In this document: in pieces, positions 9,297 through 17,555 of the stretch
Position numbering within the stretch: the first letter of the stretch is position 1
How the letters are laid out: every line of letters starts with the position of its first letter
The notes under the pieces: generated by a model
What the model was told of the DNA's origin: nothing
What the model saw: the letters and a program-made list of their open reading frames with translations, nothing else
The model's database searches: none
Origin: Sulfurovum indicum
Lineage (GTDB): Bacteria > Campylobacterota > Campylobacteria > Campylobacterales > Sulfurovaceae
DNA length: 64,000 nucleotides
Direction of reading: 5' to 3'
NCBI RefSeq assembly: GCF_014931715.1
Contig: NZ_CP063164.1
Span: forward strand, 1,550,001-1,614,000
Translations under genes and position numbers: made by a program

Positions 9297-11188
9297 AACA
9301 GATACTCCATCTCAATGGTAATACGCTGATCTGTCGGAGAGATCTGTAAAGGAGTCAGCAGGGTTGATGTTACAGGGTCAACTCTAAACAGCGTTGACTT
9401 TTTGGCTTTGTCAAGAAGATTTTCTCCTTTGAGCGTCAGAGTAAGTTCCTCACTGATATTCCAGGAGACTGCACAGGTCAGATCGAAATAGTTTTTCCAG
9501 TCAAGACTGTTACTGTGCCATACTATACCATTGTAAAAATCCAGTTTTTCATAAGCATTTGTCAAACTGAGGTATCCGCTTACATCTTCCAGTTTGTCTA
9601 AATTAAAAATATCTTTATAGCGTGCATAATAAAGCTGCATGTTCACTTTATTATTCAGATCAATATCGTAATCATAGTTCATGACTGCAAAGAAGTACTT
9701 TGTTTCTCCCGATGCATCCGGGGTATCATTTTGCACAAGTCCATCTTCATCCTGCATCATAAGCAGCATTAACCTCAGACGATAGTTCTCATCACTATAG
9801 GCAATTTCCTGGGTAATACCCAGTGTGGTCTGCGGTTCTATGTCCTGAAGATTTGAAATATCCAAATAACGCACAAAGGGTTCCAAAGCAAACTGGGTAC
9901 GATAGAGATACGCCTTATAACTCCAGTGCTCGCTGCTGTAGATATATCCTAAACGCAGCTGCAAAAGCGAATCACTCTCCACCCCTCCGTTTCTTGAAAT
10001 ATGATTATAAGATGCCCCTAGTGTCACAAGCTGCCGATCACTAAACGCATACTGGTCCTGAAAAAAGACCGAAGCTATCCTTTCTTCTGTAAAAGGAGAT
10101 GTTAAAGCATCCTCCCCATCCCTTTCAAACGAATCAAGCTTTTTGTACCTCCCTTTGATGCCAGCCGTAATACGGTTCCTTCCTATAGTTTCCTTGTAAG
10201 TCACCTCTGCCGTATAGGTACTGTTCTTGTATACACCGTTGAAAGTATTCGCACCCAGGGCATCTGACCAGAGCAAAGGCAGATCATCTGCCTGTACCAT
10301 TTCTGTTTTCAGCCAGTCATAGGCAAACTGGGCACGCCAGTGTGTATCAAAAACTATTCCATAATCCAAATGCAAATTGAGATAGTCTATTTGTGAAACC
10401 AACGGTGTGGCATCCCAACTCATACCCGCAAGGCTGTCAGTATCTTTTTTCATGACCTGCAGATGAAAGACCTGATCTTCCGTTTTTACATAAGAGAAAA
10501 GCTGCATACGTTCAAAGTCCCTGCTTAGAGGTGTAGCGGTTCCGTTGGCTATGGTCTCTCTTTTGGCATCGGTGTGAGAGAAGTTGATCATATAGGAAAG
10601 ATCTTTTGTTTGCTGTCCGTAACTGACACTTTGGGAGTTGTACCCCCTGCTTCCCTCTACAAGATCCAGCTTTCCTCCACTGTCTCGCTTCGGGTCCTTG
10701 GAGTAAAGAAAAATAGTAAGGTAGGCCGGTTCAACGGAGGTATCAAAAGAGGGAATAGCGTAATAAAACTCTATATGGTCAACAAAATCGATATTCACAT
10801 CCCCATACAGCATCAATCCGCTGCCCATCCACCCCTGCGTAACCTCTACACCATCCACATAAAGACGGACAAAATTACTTCTGTAAGGTTCCAGCCCTCC
10901 GGAAGTCAAAGGATCAGGAAGTCCGTATCTGTTTTCATGATAATAGATCACCGGTGTTGCTTTAAAAACATCCTTCAGTGTCTTGGCATGCATCTTCTCC
11001 AGTTTTTCTCTGGTAAAAAGTACCAGATGCCCTTTATTTTCATCAATGGTCTTCTGGCTCAAAGCATTTTTTTGATTATACTCCTGCAAGATACTCTCAA
11101 CATTCTCTGCATGCCCCACAGCTGTTGAAAGTAACCATAAAAATACCAAACTCCCCTTTACTACTCTTTTCTTCACGCAATATCTCAT
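9293..11188 (-). CDS. TonB-dependent outer-membrane receptor
   Basis: 631 aa. A signal peptide ends around residue 27 (AVGHA). A plug domain follows (about 50-170, with KLEKMHAKTLKDVFKATPV and VRLYVDGVEV), then a 22-strand-type barrel rich in alternating aromatic residues, ending in the terminal phenylalanine typical of BamA substrates (EMEYLF). The ligand cannot be predicted. It is the first gene of the coupled trio with the YfiR-like and GGDEF/EAL genes. No tonB, exbB or exbD lies nearby, so energy coupling, if any, is supplied from elsewhere. A transport role and a purely sensory role are both possible. Confidence 0.88.
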   Translation of the reverse strand: MRYCVKKRVVKGSLVFLWLLSTAVGHAENVESILQEYNQKNALSQKTIDENKGHLVLFTREKLEKMHAKTLKDVFKATPVIYYHENRYGLPDPLTSGGLEPYRSNFVRLYVDGVEVTQGWMGSGLMLYGDVNIDFVDHIEFYYAIPSFDTSVEPAYLTIFLYSKDPKRDSGGKLDLVEGSRGYNSQSVSYGQQTKDLSYMINFSHTDAKRETIANGTATPLSRDFERMQLFSYVKTEDQVFHLQVMKKDTDSLAGMSWDATPLVSQIDYLNLHLDYGIVFDTHWRAQFAYDWLKTEMVQADDLPLLWSDALGANTFNGVYKNSTYTAEVTYKETIGRNRITAGIKGRYKKLDSFERDGEDALTSPFTEERIASVFFQDQYAFSDRQLVTLGASYNHISRNGGVESDSLLQLRLGYIYSSEHWSYKAYLYRTQFALEPFVRYLDISNLQDIEPQTTLGITQEIAYSDENYRLRLMLLMMQDEDGLVQNDTPDASGETKYFFAVMNYDYDIDLNNKVNMQLYYARYKDIFNLDKLEDVSGYLSLTNAYEKLDFYNGIVWHSNSLDWKNYFDLTCAVSWNISEELTLTLKGENLLDKAKKSTLFRVDPVTSTLLTPLQISPTDQRITIEMEYLF

Positions 11189-11221
11189 ACTTTCCTACTA
11201 CTCCAAAATTCCTATTTTTTT

Positions 11222-11227
11222 ATTATA
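11222..11227 (-). promoter_or_regulatory. -10 box for the TonB receptor operon; AT-rich operator-like sequence upstream
   Basis: TATAAT on the minus strand (context GGATATAATAAAA), 34 bases upstream of the start codon. Just upstream of it lies ATGATAATGAG, which partly resembles the GATAAT repeats of Fur boxes. Iron control would suit a TonB receptor, but the match is weak and should be treated as a hint. Confidence 0.45.
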
Positions 11228-11329
11228 TCCTCATTATCATAAAGTATAATAATCTTCATTTATTTAGTCAATTATAACAAAAAGAACTCTATAATTTCAA
11301 AGCGTACCATAAATAAAGGTTATCCTAAT

Positions 11330-12145
11330 ATGTCAGAAACAGAAGCCATCCACCTTTTAACAAAAGAATACTCTCTTGTTCTTGCTGCCACACAAGAAGA
11401 TTTTCAGGCTGTGAAAAAGCTGAGAAACGATATTATTTCTCACAACTATCCAGAATTGGATCCTCAAGAAATAGAGCCTTATCTTTTCAGTCAAGATGAT
11501 GAGCAGTCATTCATCTATCTTTTACGACATCAGACAACAAACAAATATGTCGGTACGGTCAGGATATTTTTCATCAATGGATATACTCCTATACAACAAA
11601 TACCTATGCAAAAAGATTTTCATGTCACAAATATAGACTACTTAGTAAAAAATGTGCCTTTCTGTGAGATTTCCAGAGGTGCCCTTATTCACAATATAAC
11701 AGACTATAAACATTATTCTCAACTAAAACTACGAACAATGTTAACTTATGGACTAATGGTTGCAACACGAATTAATTTTATACTTTATCCATACACCATG
11801 GTTTTCTCCATCATGGAATCCTCTTTGCATCGTATTCTTAAAAGACAGCGTGTCAACTTTGAACAAATAGGAGAACCTGTAAATCATTATGGAACACGAA
11901 TACCATTTGCCATCGAAAGACAAAAGCTTTTGATAGAAACCGAAAATACCATGGGGCAGATCACAAGATACTACCTCAAAGAACTTTGCAAAAATCCGGA
12001 AGCATTGTGGAAATTTGTAGACAACAACCCTTATCTGAAACGTTCGGACATTCACCTTGACCGCATCTGCCAACTCTTCAAAGAGTATGGAGATGATGTA
12101 GATATATCACTTTTACTGGAAGAAGCAGTAAATATCGAGGCTTGA
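11330..12145 (+). CDS. FeeM-like N-acyltransferase (N-acyl amino acid synthase / exosortase-associated acyltransferase family)
   Basis: 271 aa, GNAT-like fold related to LuxI and FeeM. Family landmarks are an early 'YxLrydvf'-type acceptor region (VKKLRNDIISHNYPELD), a strand with GTVRIFF, the block FCEISRGALI (about 112-120) matching the conserved E-(I/V)-S-R motif, and GEPVNHYGTRIPFAIE matching the late 'hxGxRxP' motif. Known members transfer a long-chain acyl group from acyl-ACP to an amino acid amine. No PEP-CTERM or exosortase gene is visible. The gene is divergent from the TonB/YfiR-like/EAL operon and is more AT-rich than its neighbours, suggesting transfer. An AAAGG precedes the ATG by ten bases. 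Confidence 0.72.
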   Translation: MSETEAIHLLTKEYSLVLAATQEDFQAVKKLRNDIISHNYPELDPQEIEPYLFSQDDEQSFIYLLRHQTTNKYVGTVRIFFINGYTPIQQIPMQKDFHVTNIDYLVKNVPFCEISRGALIHNITDYKHYSQLKLRTMLTYGLMVATRINFILYPYTMVFSIMESSLHRILKRQRVNFEQIGEPVNHYGTRIPFAIERQKLLIETENTMGQITRYYLKELCKNPEALWKFVDNNPYLKRSDIHLDRICQLFKEYGDDVDISLLLEEAVNIEA

Positions 12146-12252
12146 AAAAGCTCTCCTGTCTCAAATCTGTAGAAAAGAAACAGTTCTTGCCTACTTAATA
12201 ACGGCTTTTATAATTCTACTGCTGCTCCTGTTGCAGTAAGAGAGTCTCTATT

Positions 12253-12523
12253 ATTACCGCACCAACTAAATACCTCAAACTTTGAGAGAACGAGACGAGG
12301 CAAGATGTGCGTGAAAAAATCTGAAGGACTACCCGTAGGTAATTCAAAGATTTTTTTGCGTGCAGGTTGTCTCGTATCGTTCTCCCCGAAGGGTGCTGCA
12401 CTTTCGCCCACATACGGCGTTAGATTTTCTTGAATTAGCCTCCGGCTAGTCCTGCGAAAACCTGCCTTGTCTGTAAACGAAATTGCAGCATCAAAGATTG
12501 AGGTATTTAATTGGTACGGTAAT
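12253..12523. mobile_element. MITE-like element, family 2 (271 bp, single copy here)
   Basis: Terminal inverted repeats start ATTACCG(C/T)ACCAA and match at about 30 of 33 positions; the flanks offer a possible 3-bp duplication ATT (12250-12252 and 12524-12526), though TA is an alternative boundary. The ends are unrelated to family 1, but the interior again contains two long imperfect hairpins, with tips near 12327-12346 and 12432-12451. A further inverted partial copy of the end (ATACCGTAC) lies outside at 12553-12561. Short open frames here follow the hairpin arms and show no protein character. The flanks 12146-12252 contain no gene. Confidence 0.75.
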
Positions 12524-12549
12524 ATTATGCAGATTCTCAATAATTACGA

Positions 12550-12555
12550 TATAAT
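12550..12555 (+). promoter_or_regulatory. -10 box upstream of the helicase gene
   Basis: TATAAT immediately beyond the family 2 element. If used, transcripts would carry a 5' leader of roughly 175 bases before the ATG at 12738. Part of this promoter overlaps the outlying copy of the element end. Confidence 0.5.
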
Positions 12556-12639
12556 ACCGTACAATTTAAGCGTATATCGGTCAAACTCTCAAATATTCCC
12601 TGATCAACGGGAAGGACTGCCTTCAAGGTATTTCATAGA

Positions 12640-12725
12640 AAACTAAACATTTAACTCAGCCTAGGACCGACCTGTAAAACATATATGGTAGGCTCGGTCA
12701 CTCCGCAAACAGTCCGGAGTACAAA
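12640..12725 (+). promoter_or_regulatory. Structured 5' leader of the DEAD-box helicase gene
   Basis: Two inverted repeats lie just ahead of the gene: GACCGA (near 12666) pairing with TCGGTC (near 12695) across an A/T-rich loop, and ACTCCG pairing with CGGAGT across eight bases, ending shortly before AAAGG and the ATG. Long structured leaders are common on RNA-helicase and cold-shock genes, where they control mRNA stability or translation; that role is inferred here. Confidence 0.45.
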
Positions 12726-12737
12726 AGGTAAACAATT

Positions 12738-14021
12738 ATGTCATTCAATACACTGGGGCTCTCGGAACCTCTACTCAAAGCGATCAAAGATCAGGGCTAT
12801 ACAATCCCAACACCCATTCAGAAGCAGGCACTGCCTGTAGTCATCGAAGGGAAAGATGTACTTGCCGCAGCACAAACAGGTACAGGAAAAACTGCTGCTT
12901 TCACACTGCCTTTACTGGAAAGACTTTCACAAACACACCCGAAAATGGGGAAAAAACAGATACGCGTTCTAGTACTCACACCGACACGTGAACTTGCAGC
13001 ACAGGTTGCGCAGAGCATCAAAAACTACGGTAAGTATATGAAATACAGTTCGACTGTTATTTACGGTGGTGTAGGAATCAATCCGCAACTGGCTACTCTC
13101 AGAAAAGGTGTGGACACTGTCATCGCAACTCCGGGAAGACTGCTGGATATCGCAGGACAAGAGGGCATAGACTTCTCTGCATTGGAGACACTGATACTTG
13201 ATGAAGCGGACAGAATGCTGGATATGGGATTTATACATGATATAAAAAAACTGATGAAAATGATGCCGCAGAGGAGACAGACACTGCTCTTTTCCGCAAC
13301 ATTCTCCCCAGACATCAAAAAGCTTGCTTCCGGACTTTTAAAAAAGCCTGTACTGATAGAAGTAGCCAAAGAGAATACCACGGCAGAACAGGTCAGCCAA
13401 GTCGTACACTTTGTCGATAAGTCCCGTAAAAGAGAGCTGCTTTCACAACTTATCAAAACAAAAAACTGGAGACAGGTACTGGTCTTTACCCGTACCAAAC
13501 ACGGTGCAAACAGACTGACAAAACAGCTTGAAGAGAGCGGAATCACCGCGGCAGCCATTCATGGCAACAAAAGCCAGGGGGCCAGGACCAAAGCGCTTGC
13601 CAGTTTCAAAGCCAACGATATCCGTGTGCTTGTAGCAACTGACATCGCTGCAAGAGGTATAGACATCGATCAACTACCGCACGTGGTCAATTATGAACTG
13701 CCCAACGTACCTGAAGATTACGTACACCGTATAGGACGTACCGGGCGTGCCGGACAAAGCGGTGAAGCGGTCTCACTGGTCTGTATTGATGAACATAAAC
13801 TGCTTTTTGATATCGAGAAGTTCATTAAATCAAAGATCAACAAGGTTCAGATCGAAGCTTTTCAACCAGACCCTGACATTAAAGCCGAACCTATTCAGAA
13901 CGGTAGAGGCAGTGGACAAAAACGCAGAAGTGAAAATTCACGAAAGAGATCCGGGAACAACAGTTCCCGAAATAATAAACATAAAGAAACCAAAAGAAGA
14001 GCTCAGAAAACCACTCCCTGA
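12738..14021 (+). CDS. rhlE: DEAD-box ATP-dependent RNA helicase (RhlE-type)
   Basis: 427 aa. The helicase core contains the Q-motif region ([14 protein letters not shown]), Walker [13 protein letters not shown], motif Ia [13 protein letters not shown], motif [13 protein letters not shown], motif III SATF, then domain 2 with HGNKSQ, ARGIDI and motif [13 protein letters not shown] basic tail after about residue 375 ([18 protein letters not shown]) would bind RNA without sequence specificity. RhlE proteins remodel structured RNA in ribosome assembly and mRNA decay; the RhlE label rests on the short tail and the 'LDMGF' core. It is preceded by an unusually long structured leader. Confidence 0.95.
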   Translation: MSFNTLGLSEPLLKAIKDQGYTIPTPIQKQALPVVIEGKDVLAAAQTGTGKTAAFTLPLLERLSQTHPKMGKKQIRVLVLTPTRELAAQVAQSIKNYGKYMKYSSTVIYGGVGINPQLATLRKGVDTVIATPGRLLDIAGQEGIDFSALETLILDEADRMLDMGFIHDIKKLMKMMPQRRQTLLFSATFSPDIKKLASGLLKKPVLIEVAKENTTAEQVSQVVHFVDKSRKRELLSQLIKTKNWRQVLVFTRTKHGANRLTKQLEESGITAAAIHGNKSQGARTKALASFKANDIRVLVATDIAARGIDIDQLPHVVNYELPNVPEDYVHRIGRTGRAGQSGEAVSLVCIDEHKLLFDIEKFIKSKINKVQIEAFQPDPDIKAEPIQNGRGSGQKRRSENSRKRSGNNSSRNNKHKETKRRAQKTTP

Positions 14022-14051
14022 ACAGACAGTAAAAAACAAATAACAAAGGTA

Positions 14052-14176
14052 GTTCCGTAGCTACAAACGTGAAGCAGTTCACGTTTGCTTAACGCTTTTG
14101 CCTCCACGGGTCGCTTTGCTCCACCGCTCCGGTTCCGTAGCTACAAACGTGAAGCAGTTCACGTTTGCTTAACGCT
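14052..14176. repeat. Pair of identical 45-bp REP-like repeats
   Basis: The sequence at 14052-14096 is repeated exactly at 14132-14176, an 80-bp period. Each unit contains a perfect palindrome, AAACGTGAA-GCAG-TTCACGTTT, between TAGCTAC and GCTTAACGCT. The right-hand unit overlaps the end of the RND gene and encodes its last residues (VKQT) and TGA stop. The left-hand unit lies in the gap after the helicase stop. There is no T-tract, so a simple intrinsic terminator is unlikely. Confidence 0.8.
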
Positions 14177-17100
14177 ACTCACCCTATATATAACAGCGTA
14201 CATGAGTGGTACGTAGAAAAGGTTGAGTACTGTAGCCCATGCGATACCAAATCCAAGTGAGATCGCCATAGGCTGAAGAATAAGTGCCTGTCCGCTTGCA
14301 AAGAATATCAAGGAAGAGAGTCCGAGAACTGTTGTCAATGATGTAAGAATGATTGGTCTTAAACGCATTCCGGCTTTCTCTACTACCTCCCCATAGTTTT
14401 TGCTTCTTTGAATAAAATCAAGCATAATCAACCCGTCATTGACAACAACCCCTGCCAATCCGATGAGCCCCATCACTCCGGGCATCGTCATATGGATACC
14501 CATGATCTTCGTACCTACCAATGCACCCAGTATCGAGAGTGGGATAGTCGAAAGAATGATCAGTGGAAGTACCAGAGAATTGAACATCCACACCAGCGTA
14601 ATAAAAATCAGAAAAATTGCAATAACTGCTGCCTGTATCATCTCTTTTTTAAGTTTTTGATTCTCTTTCTCTTCCCCTTTAATGATTACCTTGACACCTT
14701 TTTTCTCTATCTCTTCCAATAGCGGTTTGATCTTCTTCATCACTTCTGTCGGTGTAATAAGCTGTTTTTCAACACGAGCGAACACGGAACGGACTTTGTC
14801 ACCATCTTCTTTGAATATCTTAACAAAACTTTTTTGATAGTAGAAGTCACAAATATCCTGAAGCCTGACCACTTCCATACCGTCAGGTGTTGTCAACTTG
14901 AAGTTACCGATCTCTTTACTGTTCTTCTTATAAAGATCTTCTATCTTGATACGCATAAGACCTTTCTCATTAAACATTTTGGCATATTCTGCTTTCAGAA
15001 ATGCCCCTCTCAGTATATTGATGAGATAGGTTTCTGTAAATCCCAACTGTTGCCCATACTCGTTGACGCGAAGCTTGAGCTCTCGCTCTCCCTCATTGGC
15101 ATTATTGGAGACATCTTCTACTCCTTTGATGGCAGAGAGACCGGCTTCAATCTGGTAGAGTGCGCTTAGCATCTTCTTTTGGTCATCTGAGCTGAAACCT
15201 ATTTCAATATCATGACTGACAATCCCTGTCTGCTGGACATAGACATTAAACTCTTCATAGAATTTTTTACCATTGATCTTCTTCTTTTTAAACCTGTCGA
15301 TCACATTTTTCTGTATCTCTTTGGCGATCTCCTGTGCTTTGTGCCGGCGGATCATATCACTGTCATCATACTCCAAAGAGAAAACCGGATTGATATATTT
15401 GTCAAAAAAGCTCTCTGGTGCCTTCTCATGCAGATTGACAAAGATCTGAAAAAGATTGTCTCCTATCTCAAAGCTGGCATCAGGGTTAAATTTAAAACCA
15501 ATGACCGAAGTGATCGAGTCGACATCCTGTTTGTCAAGTGTTTCAAGCAAAGTCTCTTCTATCTCGGTAACATAAACTTCCGTCTCATGCAGGTCATGGT
15601 TAATATCTATTTTTCCATTCACATAAATCTGCTGTGCATCAAACTCAGGAAAAAGCTGAAACTTGGTGACCTTTGCCATACCTATCGTAGACAGAATGAT
15701 GAAAAGCACCAGTGCGATCAAGGATTTCCACTTCTTTTCAAGCAGTCTGTATAAAAACCCTTTATAGCCATGAATGAACTTCTTCCAAAAGCCTCCTTCA
15801 TCATCGATCTGTCTTACTTTTCCCATACTGAAGAACTCTTTGGCATGCAGCGGAAGAAAATAGAATGCTTCAAAAAGAGAAGAGAGCAGCAGAATAGAGA
15901 TCATCACCGGTAGGACCTGCATGAACATCCCCATTTTTCCACTCATAATCAATAGCGGAAGGAAAGCAAATACCGTGGTCAAGGTTGCGGTCAAAACTGC
16001 AGGGAACATCTCAAGAGCCCCATCTATAGCCGCTTCTCTCGGGCCTTTGCCCATCTCAAGATGGCGATAGATATTCTCTGCAACTACGATCGCTTCATCA
16101 ACAAGCATCCCCAGAGCAATCAATGCCCCCAGAAGAGTAAGCATATTCAGACTGTACCCTATGAGTTCGGCTGCAATAAGCGTGATCATAAACGAAGCAG
16201 GAATACCGATAGCAACCACCCAGGCGATACGAACATTGACTGAAAGAAAAAGTGCCAGGAATACCAGGATCAGACCAAAGAGGATATTTGAAGAGACCAG
16301 GTTAAGACGATTCTTCACCCATATGGAGGTATCGGTATAGGCTTCAAAAGAGATCTCCGGATACTTCTCTTCATACATTTTGAGAAGTTGACGTATCTCT
16401 TTGCTCAATGCTATGGCATTTCCCTCTTTTGTCTTGTTAATATTCAAAGAGATATTGGGTTTTCCGTTAAAATGTGAGATCTGTACAGGGTCTCCCAGAC
16501 CTATCTTTACAGTTGCAATATCACTAAGACGGATGCGTTTGCCGTTTACACTAAGCAGCGTACCTGCGATCGCCTCTTGCGACTTTTCACCGTTTATCGT
16601 CGAGATATAGAGATGATCTCCCTCTTCATCCAGTGTTCCGGCAGGAAAAATAGAAGCTATTTGACTGATCGCCTGATACACTGCTGTCTTGTTGAGCCCA
16701 TAGGCATCAAGTTTTTTCTGATCCAGAGTAACAAGCACCTCTTCATCTGCATCCCCGCGTATCACTATGCCGCTGAGATCCTTTATGAGGGCCAGTTGCC
16801 CTTTTAGATCATCAGCAACATCAAGCAGGCGCTGCTTGGGCACATCACCCGAGATCGCAACAAGTAACAACGGGTAATCATGTACCACCACTTTGGCAAC
16901 AGGCTCGTCCATATCCGAAGGAAGATCTCGTCTGATGTTGGCAATAATATCTTTGACATCAGAAAGTACCAGCTGCTTGTCATTTCCCGGCTTGATATCT
17001 GCATTGATCGTAAAAAGGCCATTCTGAATAGTTGTATAGATCGTATCGATCTCAGAAAGGCTTTTAAGTTCATCTTCAATCTGCTTGACCACCATCTTAT

Positions 17101-17281
17101 CAAGTACATCTGCACTGGCACCTACATATCCCCCGCTGACCGATATCTCATCAAGTGTCGATGCCGGAAATATCTCTTTGGCAATATTCTGATAGGCAAA
17201 TATGGAGAGCAGCAGCATAAAAACCATCAATATATGATTGAGTATCGGTCTGTCCACCGCAAACTTGATAAATCCGTACAT
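14159..17281 (-). CDS. RND-family efflux transporter (AcrB/HAE-like inner-membrane pump)
   Basis: 1040 aa, full length. It has the RND plan: TM1 near residue 10, a large periplasmic loop, TM2-6 (about 330-480), TM7, a second loop, and TM8-12 at the end. In TM4 the proton-relay pair reads GMLVDEAIVVAENIYR (D-E instead of D-D), and in TM10 the lysine of AcrB is replaced by asparagine in GVVVNDGLIMLDF, as in the less-studied non-drug branch of the family. No membrane-fusion protein or outer-membrane channel is adjacent; a TolC-like gene lies 41 kb away. It is the last gene of the rsmH-ftsL cluster, three bases after ftsL. The 3' end is inside a REP-like repeat. Confidence 0.93.
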   Translation of the reverse strand: MYGFIKFAVDRPILNHILMVFMLLLSIFAYQNIAKEIFPASTLDEISVSGGYVGASADVLDKMVVKQIEDELKSLSEIDTIYTTIQNGLFTINADIKPGNDKQLVLSDVKDIIANIRRDLPSDMDEPVAKVVVHDYPLLLVAISGDVPKQRLLDVADDLKGQLALIKDLSGIVIRGDADEEVLVTLDQKKLDAYGLNKTAVYQAISQIASIFPAGTLDEEGDHLYISTINGEKSQEAIAGTLLSVNGKRIRLSDIATVKIGLGDPVQISHFNGKPNISLNINKTKEGNAIALSKEIRQLLKMYEEKYPEISFEAYTDTSIWVKNRLNLVSSNILFGLILVFLALFLSVNVRIAWVVAIGIPASFMITLIAAELIGYSLNMLTLLGALIALGMLVDEAIVVAENIYRHLEMGKGPREAAIDGALEMFPAVLTATLTTVFAFLPLLIMSGKMGMFMQVLPVMISILLLSSLFEAFYFLPLHAKEFFSMGKVRQIDDEGGFWKKFIHGYKGFLYRLLEKKWKSLIALVLFIILSTIGMAKVTKFQLFPEFDAQQIYVNGKIDINHDLHETEVYVTEIEETLLETLDKQDVDSITSVIGFKFNPDASFEIGDNLFQIFVNLHEKAPESFFDKYINPVFSLEYDDSDMIRRHKAQEIAKEIQKNVIDRFKKKKINGKKFYEEFNVYVQQTGIVSHDIEIGFSSDDQKKMLSALYQIEAGLSAIKGVEDVSNNANEGERELKLRVNEYGQQLGFTETYLINILRGAFLKAEYAKMFNEKGLMRIKIEDLYKKNSKEIGNFKLTTPDGMEVVRLQDICDFYYQKSFVKIFKEDGDKVRSVFARVEKQLITPTEVMKKIKPLLEEIEKKGVKVIIKGEEKENQKLKKEMIQAAVIAIFLIFITLVWMFNSLVLPLIILSTIPLSILGALVGTKIMGIHMTMPGVMGLIGLAGVVVNDGLIMLDFIQRSKNYGEVVEKAGMRLRPIILTSLTTVLGLSSLIFFASGQALILQPMAISLGFGIAWATVLNLFYVPLMYAVIYRVSSVKQT

Positions 17282-17284
17282 TGG

Positions 17285-17554
17285 CTACTCTTCTCCGATA
17301 ACAAAGATCGTATCAGTTACCCTGTTTTTAAACTTCAGCGCTTCGACATTTTGCTGCAGTATCATCTTTTCCGCTTTCAGTGCCTCAACCTGACGATACA
17401 TTTTATTAACTTTTTTGCTTTCATAATAGATCTGATTACTCAGATAAACCTTTATCAGTGTCAGAATCAAAATAATAGCCATTGACATCAGGATCACACT
17501 AAGCATCCCGAACGTAATACCATTGGGAGCTTTTCTCTTCTTTCCTGCAGCCAT
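17285..17554 (-). CDS. ftsL: FtsL-like cell-division protein
   Basis: 89 aa bitopic protein: a short basic cytoplasmic segment (AAGKKRKAPNG), one transmembrane helix (about 16-36), and a periplasmic coiled coil (KKVNKMYRQVEALKAEKM and on). This plan, together with its position one base after rsmH, is the standard one for FtsL, which forms the FtsQLB divisome complex. Sequence conservation in FtsL is very low, so the call depends on topology and neighbourhood. Confidence 0.75.
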   Translation of the reverse strand: MAAGKKRKAPNGITFGMLSVILMSMAIILILTLIKVYLSNQIYYESKKVNKMYRQVEALKAEKMILQQNVEALKFKNRVTDTIFVIGEE

Positions 17555-17555
17555 G

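Noticed and set aside
11232-11245. A full Fur box upstream of the TonB receptor gene
   Set aside because: Only one GATAAT-like half is convincing; reported as a hint within the promoter entry only.
12208-12540. A 110-codon open frame on the minus strand
   Set aside because: It spans the family 2 hairpins, has no ribosome-binding site and no protein-like pattern.
14052-14176. Two identical 45-bp repeats as a minimal CRISPR
   Set aside because: Only two units, one inside a coding end, 35-bp spacer without further repeats, no cas genes.
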